A DNA stretch of 64,000 bases from Balanoglossus misakiensis (taxonomy: Eukaryota > Hemichordata), in assembly GCA_040954595.2 (NCBI GenBank), contig CM082583.2, forward strand, positions 7,502,001 through 7,566,000, read 5' to 3'. A program made the position numbers and the translations under genes. The notes under the pieces are model-generated. The model was not told where the DNA came from and ran no database searches. It saw only the letters and a list, made by a program, of their open reading frames with translations. Positions 23,201-42,755 of this stretch are shown here, piece by piece; within the stretch, counting starts at the first letter, position 1; each line of letters begins with the position of its first letter.

Positions 23201-26200
23201 CGACAAATCCCGGCTCCTGTGCGTAGATTCATCGACAGCACGTGGTCCAGGATTTCACTGATGTGGTGAATAAGTGGCGTTTGTGGTTCTGACAACATGT
23301 GGACGGCGGGACAAAGTAGGACATTGTCCGTTTCTTCGAGATCAAAGTTCCTCAGGTGTCTCAGTGTTTCAACTATTTCATTGAATGGCAGCATTTCTAA
23401 CCAGCCGAAGTCGGTTGTGTCTGGCCAGTCCATACTTTCGCTATCGCTGTCTTGTTCGTCTGTTGCATGCTCACTGCATTGTTCAGTTAAACTTCTCAAC
23501 TCATCACATTCGACAATGCCGCAAACTTGTCGGACAATTTCATGTGTACTGAGTGATTTGCCGACCGTGCTACAGAGGAGAAGAGCGCCTTCATATAAAT
23601 TGTCTACACTTGAAAGTTGACTACCCACTTTCAGTACAGACATCACTGGCAGTCCGGGTATTATTTCACCAGGTGCAAAGAATGACGAATCGACGCCGGT
23701 TTCAGAATCACCTGTGGAAGTCAACTCTGCACAAAGTTCATCGATGGAGCTGAACCCCAGCTCACTCACGTCCAGCATTCCATCAAAACCCTCGTTGATT
23801 CCGTTCAGCACAGAAGCGCACGTTTCTTCGTCCGAAACCACGCCCATAATTCTTGCCTTCAGGTGCATTACCATGTCGGCCAGAACTGATTCATCCGCTG
23901 TTGCCTCCAGAGTGTGGAGACACAGTTGATCGACGTCTTCGTAGCCACCGAGAGCAGTGAAGAAGACACCCATCATATCAGCAACATCGAAATCTGCTTC
24001 ACCAATACTTTCTGACTGATCGGCAAGAACATCTTTGTCATTGTCACTGCTGTCATGCCCTTGACACAGCACACCTCCCAGATGTACATTGGTTGCCAGC
24101 GCATAGTTTAAAATCATGTCCACGTGAGCGCTTATAGACAGATGTTTGTCTGTGAGAACACTATTGACCACCGGACAAACCATCTCGGTCACATCAAAGC
24201 CAAGCAAACCCGAGACCATCGCAGATATTTTGTCGAATGTCAAAGATTCAAAGTCTGTAAAATCTATAGCTGCGCTAAGTATGGCTTCAATCATAGACGT
24301 GTCAAGTGGGATGGCGTTAAAGATGCTGTCGATCCACGAGAGGGGGGCAGTGCCATTTTTGCCGTGGACAGCATCCTCACACTGTCTGATAAGAAATTCG
24401 ACATGGTCATTTCTCATCAATTTACATATTTCTCCAGCCATGCCACCGGCAATCTCCTCCATGCTAATTATTTCACCAAAGGCGTCACAGACCATAACGG
24501 CACCATCATAAACAGTTTCAACATTCAACATGTGCCCAACAACTTTGATCATATCATTGACACCCAAACCGGGTAAATAACCACCATGATGGGATCCGAA
24601 AAAATCCCGGTCAGACATAGATGAAGGATTCATTGATGGAAGTTCCAATTCAAGACTGGAGCCGGGGTCAGTTGCCGATGTCAATACCATGCACAACTCA
24701 TCAATGGAAGCAAAACCCAGTTCACTAACATCCAACATGCCGCCAAATCCTTCATTTATCCCATTCAAGACAGAAGAACACGTTTCTAGGGATCGAAGGA
24801 CTCCCATGATTCTTGCCTTGAAATGCATGGCCATATCCTCGACGTGTGAAGGGTCTGCGGCGTCGGCCGTTGCCTCTGTGACGTCAAGACAGAGCTGGGT
24901 CATGTCGTCATAGCCACCAATAGCAGTGAGAACGACACCCGCCATAAGACCGAAGTCAACATCTCCTTCTGCAAAACTGTCTGAGAAACTTGGCATTTTA
25001 TGATCGCTGGAACTCTCATCAACCAAAATCCCGTGGCAGAGAACAGCGCCGAGATGGATTTTAGTTATAAGAGTATGCTCTAGAACTTTATCCACGTACT
25101 GCAGAACAGACGCGTCTCTGTTGGACAGAATATGAAGCACTGCGGGACACATCATTCCGGTGTCCTCCATGTCGATGCCAAGCAAACCTGAGACAGTTTC
25201 TAGTATCATATCAAAAGGCAACCAGTCAAACAGCCACCCGCCTTCACTGCCATATTCACTGTCGCCTTCACCCGCCAGTTCTCTGCACTGGTCTGTGAAG
25301 GCACCAACATCATCCCTCAATATCAAACCACACATCGCTCCTATCATCTGACCGTCAAATTCGTCCATAGCCATCAAATCGCCGAAATGTTCACAAAATA
25401 TAACGGCACTGTCGTAGATGTTGTCAACTTTCAACATTTTGCCGTATGCATGTACTAAGTCGACGATCTCGAAGCCTGGCCAAAACGAGCCCTCGGAGAA
25501 AGAGGCAGACGGTAGAGACGATCGCCCGACTGACGACATTTCAAAATCAACACTGGAGTCCGGATCGACCGCTGATGCCAGAACGGCACACAGCTCGTCG
25601 ATGGAAGCAAACCCAAAGTGGGTGACATCCAGCATGCCACCGAAGCCCTCGTTGATTCTGTTCAGAACGGAGGAGCAATGGTCAGAACCGTGCATGACAC
25701 CCATGATTCTCGTCTTGTAATGCATCACCAACGCTTCCTTCGCCGAAGAATCTGAGTCATCAGCTGCCTCCGTGAGATCGCTACAGAGGGCGGCTTTGTC
25801 TTCATAGTCCCCGAGTGCAGTGAGAACAACCGTCATGATGTAGCCGATGTCAACTTCTCCCTCTGAACCAGATTCGCCTAAGAGATCAGACCAACCGTCG
25901 ATAAAACTATCATTGCCCACAATGCCCCGACAGAGAGCTGCACCTGTTTTTAAATTGGATCCAAGTACAAGGTCTAACATTTTGTCCATGTACTTAGCGA
26001 CTGAACTGTGTTTGTCGGTCAGAATGTGACCAACTACTGGACATAGAATGGTTGGATTGGACATATCAAACCCGAGAAAATTCGACATCATGTCCATCAT
26101 GGCGCCCAACGGAAGCCAATCAAATGGCCACCCACCGCCCATTTTACCAGGCCACCAGACATTTCCAATATTATCAAGTATCATCGCTTCACACTGATCG

Positions 26201-27183
26201 ACCAGATCGTCCATGTCACCCTCCTCAATCAAATCGCAAACGCCTTTGACCATTTCACCGCCAAATTCGTCCATACCCATAATCTCGCCGGCTGCTTCAC
26301 ATAACATGGCAGCACCACCCATGACATTTTCAGCATCTAACATAGCCTTGCCTGATCTGAGCGCCCGTAAAATTGCTAATGCGGGCATCATCAGATCTGA
26401 GTGTGATTCGTCAGAGAAAGACATGTCACTGTCTAAGTAGGAGCCCCATTCTTCCATCGATGTCATTGCTGAGCATAATTCGTCAACTGAGCCTATACCA
26501 AGTTCGTTGAGGTCTAGCATCCCTTTTAACTCGTCATTAATATCATGTAAAACCGATGAGCATACCTCCTGCGACTGGATTGCGTCCATGATTCTGGCCA
26601 TACAGTGCGATGCCATAATATCTTCCATGGACATGTCTGCGTTTTCGGCCATTAATTCTGTGATGTTTTGGCACAGTTTCTCGGTGTCGTTGTGTCCTCC
26701 TATTGCGACTAGAAGGCCTGGAAACAAGCGATCGAATTCGTATTCGCCGGGGAATTTGTCTGATGCGTCCGACATGCCAAACGAATCACTTTCACTCTTC
26801 TCCAAATCAGATCCATGGCAACGTTCGCCCGCCATCTTTGCCAGGTGGCGAAATGTCCGATCGACCATGTCACCCACTAACAGCTTAATTGGTGTTTTTG
26901 TATCCGACATCAGTCCAGCGAGCCCTTCGCAGATCTCTCGGGGCTTGCTTAAGCTGAAGCCCAGCCTTTCCGTGACGGGTCCCAGGAGTGAACTCAATGG
27001 GAACTCCTCGTTGAGGCCAAACCGGTGCATCAATAATTCAAGCAGTGAAATCCATTCGTGCTCTGATCGACCGTAAGAATCACTGCCTACGAAACTGCCG
27101 TCGCTCCCATCGCTGTCTCCATTGATGACGTCCGGGATTGCCAGGCAAAATGCCGCGATGATTAGTACTCGTAACATTCTCAT
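10497..27183 (-). CDS. Multi-module REJ/GPS single-pass receptor (gene B), 27 exons, 3518 aa
   Basis: Proposed coding exons, 5' to 3': 27183-21648, 21443-21153, 21010-20843, 20599-20455, 20275-20170, 19980-19836, 19629-19555, 19339-19193, 19038-18823, 18657-18481, 18170-17898, 17685-17496, 17347-17196, 17102-16870, 16713-16507, 16253-16016, 15895-15735, 15494-15309, 15167-15044, 14815-14585, 14387-14228, 14049-13876, 13769-13609, 13365-13141, 12814-12785, 11522-11472, 11251-10497. All junctions are GT-AG, phases match throughout, and the sum is 3519 codons. Approximate layout: signal peptide 1-22; six 8-cysteine modules 75-1840; DCxGxC cysteine-rich repeats 1846-2080; IPT/TIG-like strand-rich domain 2083-2155; REJ region 2335-2880; GAIN-like region ending in a GPS motif near 3190-3236; transmembrane helix 3277-3302; cytoplasmic tail to 3518. 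The REJ family includes sea-urchin sperm receptors for egg jelly and polycystin-1. Here the protein ends after one helix and has no channel part. Ligand and function are unknown. Confidence 0.8.
11814..12090. repeat. 115-bp direct duplication, possible SINE fragment
   Basis: In intron 26 of gene B a segment containing ctgattttcaggtactgggt occurs twice, 115 bp apart (ggcaatatcc at 11871 and 11986), with over 90 percent agreement by eye. Just before it, TAGCCCAATGG at 11814-11824 fits a Pol III A box, but a B-box-like GGTTTGCAGGT begins only 32 bp later and is a poor match. A tRNA-derived SINE is possible but unproven. Confidence 0.45.
13141..13365 (-). other. GPS motif exon of gene B
   Basis: Exon 24 encodes the end of a GAIN-type domain: CKYWDEDTNAWSTDG, then IECHVTHLSEFSVF. 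This fits the GPS pattern of paired cysteines and Trp residues followed by His-Leu-Ser/Thr, where autoproteolysis normally occurs between Leu and Ser/Thr. One of the usual middle cysteines is not evident, so cleavage is likely but not certain. Confidence 0.8.
18275..18389. repeat. Minisatellite, 40 bp x 3, in gene B intron 10
   Basis: The block atacacgtggccggtcacca recurs at 18281, 18321 and 18361 with a period of 40 bp and only one or two differences. It lies between exons 10 and 11 of gene B and encodes nothing in frame. Each unit contains CACGTG, an E-box. Confidence 0.9.
21648..27183 (-). CDS. Gene B exon 1: signal peptide and six 8-cysteine modules
   Basis: A single 5536-bp exon encodes residues 1-1845. 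It begins MRMLRVLIIAAFCLAIPDV, a signal peptide. Six modules start near residues 82, 380, 678, 1002, 1292 and 1562, with spacings of roughly 270 to 325. Recurrent landmarks are CPVVGHILTDKH, GAALCRG, ALGGYED, KARIMGV, SSVLNxINEGFGGMLDV, SIDELC, YDGAVxLCD and MCxLI. They look alpha-helical, acidic and Met-rich, with eight conserved cysteines per module, possibly four disulfides. The frame stays open past the exon end, but TCG|GTGAGT at 21648/21647 is a consensus donor and its phase 1 matches the acceptor at 21444, giving Glu at the junction. The readthrough tail is therefore intronic. Confidence 0.85.
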
Positions 27184-27455
27184 GTTCTTGTCAGCAGATT
27201 ATTCCATCTGCTCTGTCCAACACCCTTAAGGACGTCCAGATTTTAAATCTAGACACCGCTTGACGCAATTCACACCACGACAAGTGTACGTGATACTGCC
27301 TGGCTTTCTTTTTATTGGTTGCGCAGCTCTTAGTCATGTGACTGAAACCACGGCCTTCAAAGACTAAACGCAAATGATGAAGACGGCGATAAAATGTCTG
27401 ATATGACAGCCTAAAGCCGGGCAAATAATTCAAGCTATTCACATCCATTTACTTG

Positions 27456-27463
27456 TGACGTCA
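27456..27463. promoter_or_regulatory. CRE palindrome upstream of gene B
   Basis: Perfect TGACGTCA 273 bp upstream of the gene B ATG. CREB/ATF/CREM factors bind this octamer. The site mirrors one 215 bp upstream of gene A. Confidence 0.45.
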
Positions 27464-30400
27464 CCACCTTGTCCAATGACACCGGTATTGTCTCGGAGAA
27501 AGCATGCCGCCATCTTCCCGCAAACGTAGACTCGTAACTATGTGATTACGTAAGACATTTAATGTAATATTAGTATAACGGTGTTGGAAATACTCGGCGA
27601 TACCGTTCAGTGACAGTCGCCGAGAGAATTAACGTTGGCATGGTTCCAAAAAGAAAGTAGTGTCCAAGGTGCAGATATCATAGGCTAACATTTTGTTTGC
27701 AGTGGCAAAATGAATTAGAGTTATTTATCGAACGATTTGTGCTGTTAGAAGATATTTACTGGGTGCCGTTGACCTGTAAGCGAGCTTGATAGCATAGATA
27801 GTAGAATCTCATTTTCGAAATCATATTTATCCCATTGAGCAAGTACTAAAATAAATGAGCGGGTGTTTGGAGCTCATTGCGCGTTCAAATTTAATATTTT
27901 TCTAGACACCGTTCATGTTGATCTAACGGACTGCCCGTAATTGATTAAATGCTGAAAGTGTTTGCCAACTTGGACTGTTTTTTCAATATACTGCATCACG
28001 TGTTAGCAAGATTGTTTGGTCGCGGCTAATCTGCAGTCAAGTCTTTGACAGTAACGGTGACCATCGCAGGCTGCCATTACAAACAAGGATCTCACCCAAC
28101 TTTCTGCGAGGCAAATTTTGAGTTTCGAGAGTATAGTGACTGTATGGAAATCCTTTCATTAAACTCCTGAAGCCTTTTGAATCCTGACAGCTTGGTCACG
28201 AACAATCTGATTAAAATCAACTGTAGCTATAGAGATAGGCGGCGTCTTTACCTTTGCTTGGTCTCTGTTGATCGCGTTCTGCGAGCAAAGGGCTATCTCT
28301 ACATCCGATTTTAATCTGATTGAATAAAGTGAGAGTCCCAATGCTGAAGGTAACTTAGTACTTATGAAGTGCCCTGTGCAGAAGTGAAGAAAAGTTGTGT
28401 TTGGGGTCTGTGCCCTCTGCCTTTAATCTCGCAGGAAACAGGAAAGTTGATTGGGACAGTTTAGACATGACAGTGCAAAGGTCAGATCGTCATCATGAAT
28501 ATCATCATCCGATTCAGAAGGGTGGATTATCCCATAATCTTAATCCGCTTTACAATGCATCTGCAGCCTGTAAGCATTCGACAGAATAACCGCCATGTCC
28601 CAATATGAAAAACAGCGTCACCTCACGCAGGCCTTGGTCCGGAAGTTGAAATTGGACTGCATCCGCTGTGGTATTCGTCCATAGCAGTCTGCGGGCATGA
28701 GCCCTAATCGCCGACGGCTATGTTTTACGTCGTTTTTGCTGGTATTATGGAAACAGGTCCAATACAGTGCCCTGGGTTCAACAACCTTTTACACATGTAT
28801 AAGGTTCAACAACCTTTTATGTAAGGAAGAGGGTGCTGGTTTGCAGATTGTTTTGTTTTATTTATATAAGCAGTATGCGAGAAAGTGACAAACCTTGCCG
28901 TCAGATTGACCATGATTAATTAATTATTAATTAATTATTATAGCTGATTTAATTTCGCCATGAACATGTATACAACTTGCTACCTTCTGGTTGGCAACTC
29001 CTTCATTCGACTCGTTTGTTATGCCGTATTTTGGTGGTAACTGTTTGCGTCATCTATTCTTGTGGCAACTACGTAAGCAGTTCCAGTCGACGACGACATT
29101 GGTCTAAAAATAGTTAAACAATGCAAAAAGTTTTGTAAGGTGTCAGTCAAGCATGCCGATGGCCGAAAAACAATCATAATTTCCATAACAATAGAAGTAA
29201 TCATTGTCTCTTTGTGTGTCGTTGTGACGAAGCGGCCTGGATAGAGGCAAAGTTCACGGGTCTTTACGCAACTTTCCATTTCATGCATCTGTATAATAGA
29301 TAGTGAGTCATTATTAGGCCTAAGTATTCTTTTTTCTCTAAAGCGCCACCAAAAGTGTCTTCACAATTTTTTTATGATTGAGTCATTTTAAATATTTGGT
29401 CACCTGTCTGTTCCCGACACTTATCGACAAATACATTGAAACAAACGACATCAAACATGGAAGGGGCATATAGTGAAATTTCCAGCAACAAATCGTGAGA
29501 TACCCTTGATTTTCCGACCACTAAAACTATGTTTTGCCGATCAATCTTCTTTATGCCCAGCCGGGAAGAAGACTAACCAAACCCAGCCAACAAATGTGTG
29601 ACTTGTTTTCTACCAACGGTTTATTCTTTAAAATAGATATCTTCGGCGAAGTACTGCTCAACCCGGCGAAAGTTCACGTACGGGCGCTAATGGATATGAC
29701 TGAAAGTATTAAAGAAAAAAAAGCGGACGTGTGGTTTCCATGGCCTGTGTACTTTCCGGGTCTCAGACAAATACACGGTCCCAGGCACCCGCCTGTTTGT
29801 CTCTATCTCTCCTGATGCTCCGTGATCGATGATTATGGAATTACACAATGCACGCTGTACCTACTAGTATTTATTCTGGAAGACGCTCAACACGTCCGCA
29901 GACATATTCTCCCCTCAGACTGGCATTCTGGCCCGGTCCATTTACATAAGCCAGTCACGGGGGAAGTTTGGGTTCGCAGTCTCCGATATCGATTCAAAGC
30001 GCCGAAGGAGATCAGTTTTCCGTCCCTTCCACGATAAACGCATTTAGGCCCTTCTTGATGACTCTGAAACTATTTTTTTTTCGACGTTTCAGAAGAGACG
30101 AAAGCCTTGTAGACAGATTTAAAACGATCACTTCAATTTCATCGAAAGGTGATTTCAAAGTTGCTTCCCTAATCAAAATAACTAGAGTCCAATTATAGAT
30201 CTGAATGAAAGTAGAATATGCATTGGGGTTTTTTTCGGGGGGGGGGGGGATATATAGAAGTCTATTTTCGTTTATAGACCTACACTTTGTTTTGGCGACA
30301 ATGACGTCACCCATGCTCCCATCAATGACGTCAGCAAATCTAATAAAGGGACCCAAACAATACCAAAGGACGCAGACCTTGTAGTTCCAGACAGGCAGAG

Positions 30401-32447
30401 TAGATATCAGGTAATTAAAAAAACAATGGTACTTCCGTAACAATATCACCCGGATGACAGGACAGTGTATGATTCTTGGGCCTTAAATTTTGATGAAAGG
30501 ACATACGTCAATCTGAAGGATCTATTTTTAACAGGATGTCCATTTATCCTTGTAAGCACCTTTAGAACGAGAAGGGGTGGTGGGTCTTAAAGCCGGTCTC
30601 TGGTGAGCCACACTGAGTTGATTGCAGATGTTACTGGCCAGGGCAGCAGTTAAGAGGGAGCCCCCTAGAGACAGAAAGTCCTGTTTTCCAAACGTATTAC
30701 TCTGACTTGCTTACAAATGCCACCGTAGGCGGCGACCGTCCAGAGACCACATACTGGAATCATAATTCGAGTTCCCGAGGAGTGTCTTTGAGGAAATGTA
30801 TTACAACAACTTTTAGTCTTCTTGGAAGAAAAAAAAAAGTGTTGTTCTGCGAAGGCAGACATTTTTTGCAGTTGGCTGGTAACACACCGCCACCCCTCCC
30901 TAAAATCCTTCATCTCATCCTCCAATAGCTAACAAGCGTTCCCCTAAATGGCTCACTAAGCTGCGGAGACACCGTGGCAGATTGAATTTAAAACAACGAT
31001 TCTCAACAACTTGGTCTTCAGTTCTGCTTTTGTAGCAAACACAATTCATCGTGTTTACGACAAGCACAATAGATACGGAGGTAATTATCAAGAAACGACT
31101 CTGGCGCATAATTTTGACTTCCCGTCAGTCTGTTCCCTCTGTAAGTTACGGAACGCTTTCTGCGTCAGTGATTTAATTCATTACAAGGCTGACGTATTAA
31201 GCAGATGATCGCATTCCGATCTTGTAACTTATACACTTGGTGTTTTGTTTTTGCCAACTCTCCCAAGCCAGTCGGGAACAGCCATGCTTTCCTATTTGAA
31301 TGCTTCCCCATCAGCGGGGCGCAGTTGGTGACGGAATCCCAGTGTATGCTCACTGCACTTCAATTGGACGCCATGCGTTTTCGCAGATTGTTCGAATTCC
31401 ATGTGCTGTGCAAGTTGTTCAAATTCCTCGCGATTAGTGACCTGGCACATCGCGAGAGAATGATTATTTTTGGCATCAAACATCGCGAAAATTATCTTCT
31501 GAAGTTTTTTTGTGTTAGTTCTTCTCATCCACTAGACATTGGATGAAGAACGAGACATTTGGGAATATTAATCATGAAAGCGGCATTAAAGAAGAACTTT
31601 AAAATTGATGCCACTATTAACTTTGCTAGTTTTTTTTTTTACTTTCATGATAACCTATGTGACTCAAAAATCGTCGGCCTCAGTGGGGCACCGGCCGGGC
31701 TAGTAATAATTCTGTGGTGATAACTAGAACCTTCCTGATCCTGCTGAAGTATTATCTCACAATTTAGTTGGCTTGAACTTTATCGTACTATCTGGATGAA
31801 CAGTTTAAGCAAATTTGTGGTTGATTAATTTTCATTTAATTTCGTATCTTTGACTCCGACATTGTGACTGCAGTGAAGTAGTGACCGTGAACCGAACGAT
31901 ATGGAACGGATCATTTATCAAAAGATTACGTCCAATCATCGCCAAGATGCAGGCACGTGAAATCGCATAAAAGAAAAATAGTTTCCCAGCGCAAAACTAC
32001 CGAGAAAGACTGATCCCGGTCTTCAGCTTTTATGCAAGAACCGTGTTCAGCAAGCCTTCGCTAGCCACTGCACAATTTCGGTTGCCACGCGAGAAAAAGC
32101 AAACCTTCCATTCACTGGAGCAGCCAAGGGAAGCCGTCTTCGGTGAGTTTTGCTAAAGAGCGGTCAGGGTATTTATTATTACAGTACTACCACCTGTTAG
32201 ATTCTGTAGCTGTTTACCAAACCCTATCCAAAGTCAAAGCGCAGATGTTTTGTAGCTGTAGAGAAAACTTGCTTATGTAAAGGTTGGAGGATTGTAGTAA
32301 TACTATTACATAGAATGAGTGTAGTAAATCATCTTGCTTTGGCTGATTGCTCATTTTAGTTCTAGAGACGTCAGAGGGATTTCCTGCATATATTAACATG
32401 TTCGCCTTGGCTGCGCATGCTCTGTTTAATTCCGTTAAGGCATGCGG

Positions 32448-32455
32448 TGACGTCA
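32448..32455. promoter_or_regulatory. CRE palindrome upstream of CAMK4
   Basis: Perfect TGACGTCA 178 bp upstream of the CAMK4 ATG. CaMKIV is itself a CREB kinase in vertebrates, so a feedback loop can be imagined, but only the site is seen. Confidence 0.4.
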
Positions 32456-32632
32456 CATCGTTAAGGTGAATACACTGACAACAAACCCCGTACACCAATC
32501 TTTAAGTGGTCGGCCACTGGAGTTTTTCTCACTTATCGTGCGATTCCGTTGTTGACAGGTTTCACCTCAGTTTTGGAAGCTGTAGATAACTATTTGTGCC
32601 GCCTCTCGCCCCGTCCCTGTGGTATCAGCACC

Positions 32633-40884
<8,252 letters not shown>

Positions 40885-42755
40885 AACGTTTTGGAAAATT
40901 GTGCATTGATTGCCACACCATATGTCTTGTCGTGTGTTCAGGGATGAGACGTTTCAAGCATTCTTTTTTACAGCCACTCCATATGGCTTGAACTTTACTC
41001 TTTTTGAGTGTCTCTTTACAGAAGATCGAGTCCTTCATTCATGTGTCGGACACTTTTTCTATTGCCTGCATCTTTGCATGAACTGCTGTTATTTATGATC
41101 TAATGGAGGATGGTTTATATTTGCTGTCAGATTGAGAAATCTTTCACTGCTCGGAAATAAATCAGCAGAATCTAAAAGTCACAAGCTCTGGATAAAATTA
41201 TGTACCAAAGTTCATAATGGATGAAGGAAAAGTGACTAAAACTTATGTTTTTATTGATCAGTAGATTTTACATCCTGTTATAATATCTTAATTGTTTGAT
41301 TTTTTCTCTTCCTGTAATTAGAAAGTCGTAGCTTTCAAGTAGTGTGGTTTGCTTTATAGGAAAAGTTGCTTTTTTGATAAGAAATTGTGTATTTTTCTTA
41401 ATGTACAGAATGTCTTTTGGTGTTACCACGTCAACTTCTTTATAACAGAGCTTTGTATTTAAAAAAAGCAATATTAACAAATGCCACTTCTTTTGCACAA
41501 AGGTCTTCAGTATTTACAGAGAAATTATCTATAATCTTATTATTTTCTTCTTCTTGTATTTGCTCTTCTGAAGTAGACATGCATGCACATTATTGTAGTT
41601 TTAATATTTGTTTTATATCTTGTAATAGGGATAGAAATTCTGTGTTTATGAAAACAAAAGCCAAAAATTTGTTATTTCCTGAAATAAATTTAACAACATA
41701 TTTATATCATATCTACCCTAAATGAGGTTAAAACAATGTACATTTTGTAGGTTTATAATTTTATATACATGTATGTTGAAATGTATAGTTATGCTTGCAT
41801 TTTGAGCTTTGTACTGGAAATTGTGTTTGGAAGCCTTTTTTATCTTAAAAACAGCAATAAGCTGGAGAGTCATCTTTCCTGAAAACTATGCAGATATTTG
41901 TTTACTTGAATGTCAGTGATGTCAACAATGAGGGATACATGATGGAATGTTTTTAATAGGGGAAAACGAAATAAAAGATTTTGACTTTTAAATCGTTTTG
42001 CTGGTTATTTGACACCTATTGGTATGTGCGAATGTGGCCTCTTGTTGATTGTAGCTGTGCGGATTGTACAAACGTTAACCCCAGACTCAAAAACAGCAGA
42101 CGCCATTTGACCTTTTGTGTTCGGTAAATCGTGATTTGTGGATCAGTTACATATGATCCTACAGATCCAGTTACGCAGGTTGCCTCACAACTAAATAGGG
42201 ATTCATCATAATTTTGAAAAACCGACGGAACTACTGTGAAATTATTAGAAACTGCTTGAAAGGTGCATGTAAACATACCTCTATGCGACGTCTGCTAGGA
42301 TTGTTGACAGTTGACATGACGACGACGCCCTCAACCAGCCAATTTCATTGGCCGCCAACATCTACGCATGCGTTGCGTAGCCATTACAAAAATCCCGCGA
42401 AATTGGGAATCCACTTCCGCGTTTGGGAAAACTGGCTGATTTTCCGCAATATTCGGACAGGTTAGCCTGTAAAAACACCCACTGTGTATTGGTAAGGTAC
42501 CACCGTTACTTCTGTTCTCGCGTAGTCAGTCGTGTTGCCGTAAACTTCGTTGGGTGAGTGGTTCTCGATCTTGTTTGTCAATGGCTGGCTATACAAGTAT
42601 CCTGGTACATGGTACACCATCCTTGTATCCTCATATCACTGCGAAACTTGAAGCAACCTAGGAAAGTTTATCAATCGAGTTTCATGTTTCAGAGACATGG
42701 TCACCTCAATTTTAAAGTTTTTTATTAGCGAAGTTTTATTCAAATTCCAGACAAA
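40885..42755 (+). other. CAMK4 3' UTR and TIPIN promoter
   Basis: After the CAMK4 stop, AATAAA occurs at 41156-41161 and again at 41970-41975; the latter, just before the base composition changes, is a likely end of a long 3' UTR. The second part looks like a TIPIN promoter: CCAAT at 42339-42343, inverted CCAAT at 42347-42351, and an E2F-like TCCCGCGAAA at 42393-42402. The cag at 42748-42750 immediately before the TIPIN coding exon suggests an untranslated first exon. Confidence 0.5.

Larger units (their letters stand above)
27184..32632. other. Intergenic region between gene B and CAMK4
   Basis: About 5.4 kb between divergently oriented genes. No open frame here has splice-compatible neighbours or recognisable homology; the longest frames (around 30000-30450 and 31200-31550) look random. 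Visible items are CRE palindromes TGACGTCA at 27456-27463 (273 bp upstream of gene B), 30302-30309, 30326-30333 and 32448-32455, a TTAATTAA-rich stretch near 28916-28941, and a G run at about 30238-30249. An acceptor-like cag before 32560 may end a 5' untranslated intron of CAMK4. Confidence 0.5.

Noticed and set aside
26507-27076. A 189-codon plus-strand frame
   Set aside because: Antisense shadow of the gene B module exon; its Ser-rich composition is what the complement of the coding strand gives.
29534-30449. Open frames of 71 to 145 codons in the gene B-CAMK4 interval
   Set aside because: No homology recognised, no splice partners, and low-complexity and homopolymer content; I see no support for a gene.
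31165-31546. Overlapping frames on both strands, up to 113 codons
   Set aside because: Both strands are open by chance; neither shows domain features or splice sites in phase with CAMK4.
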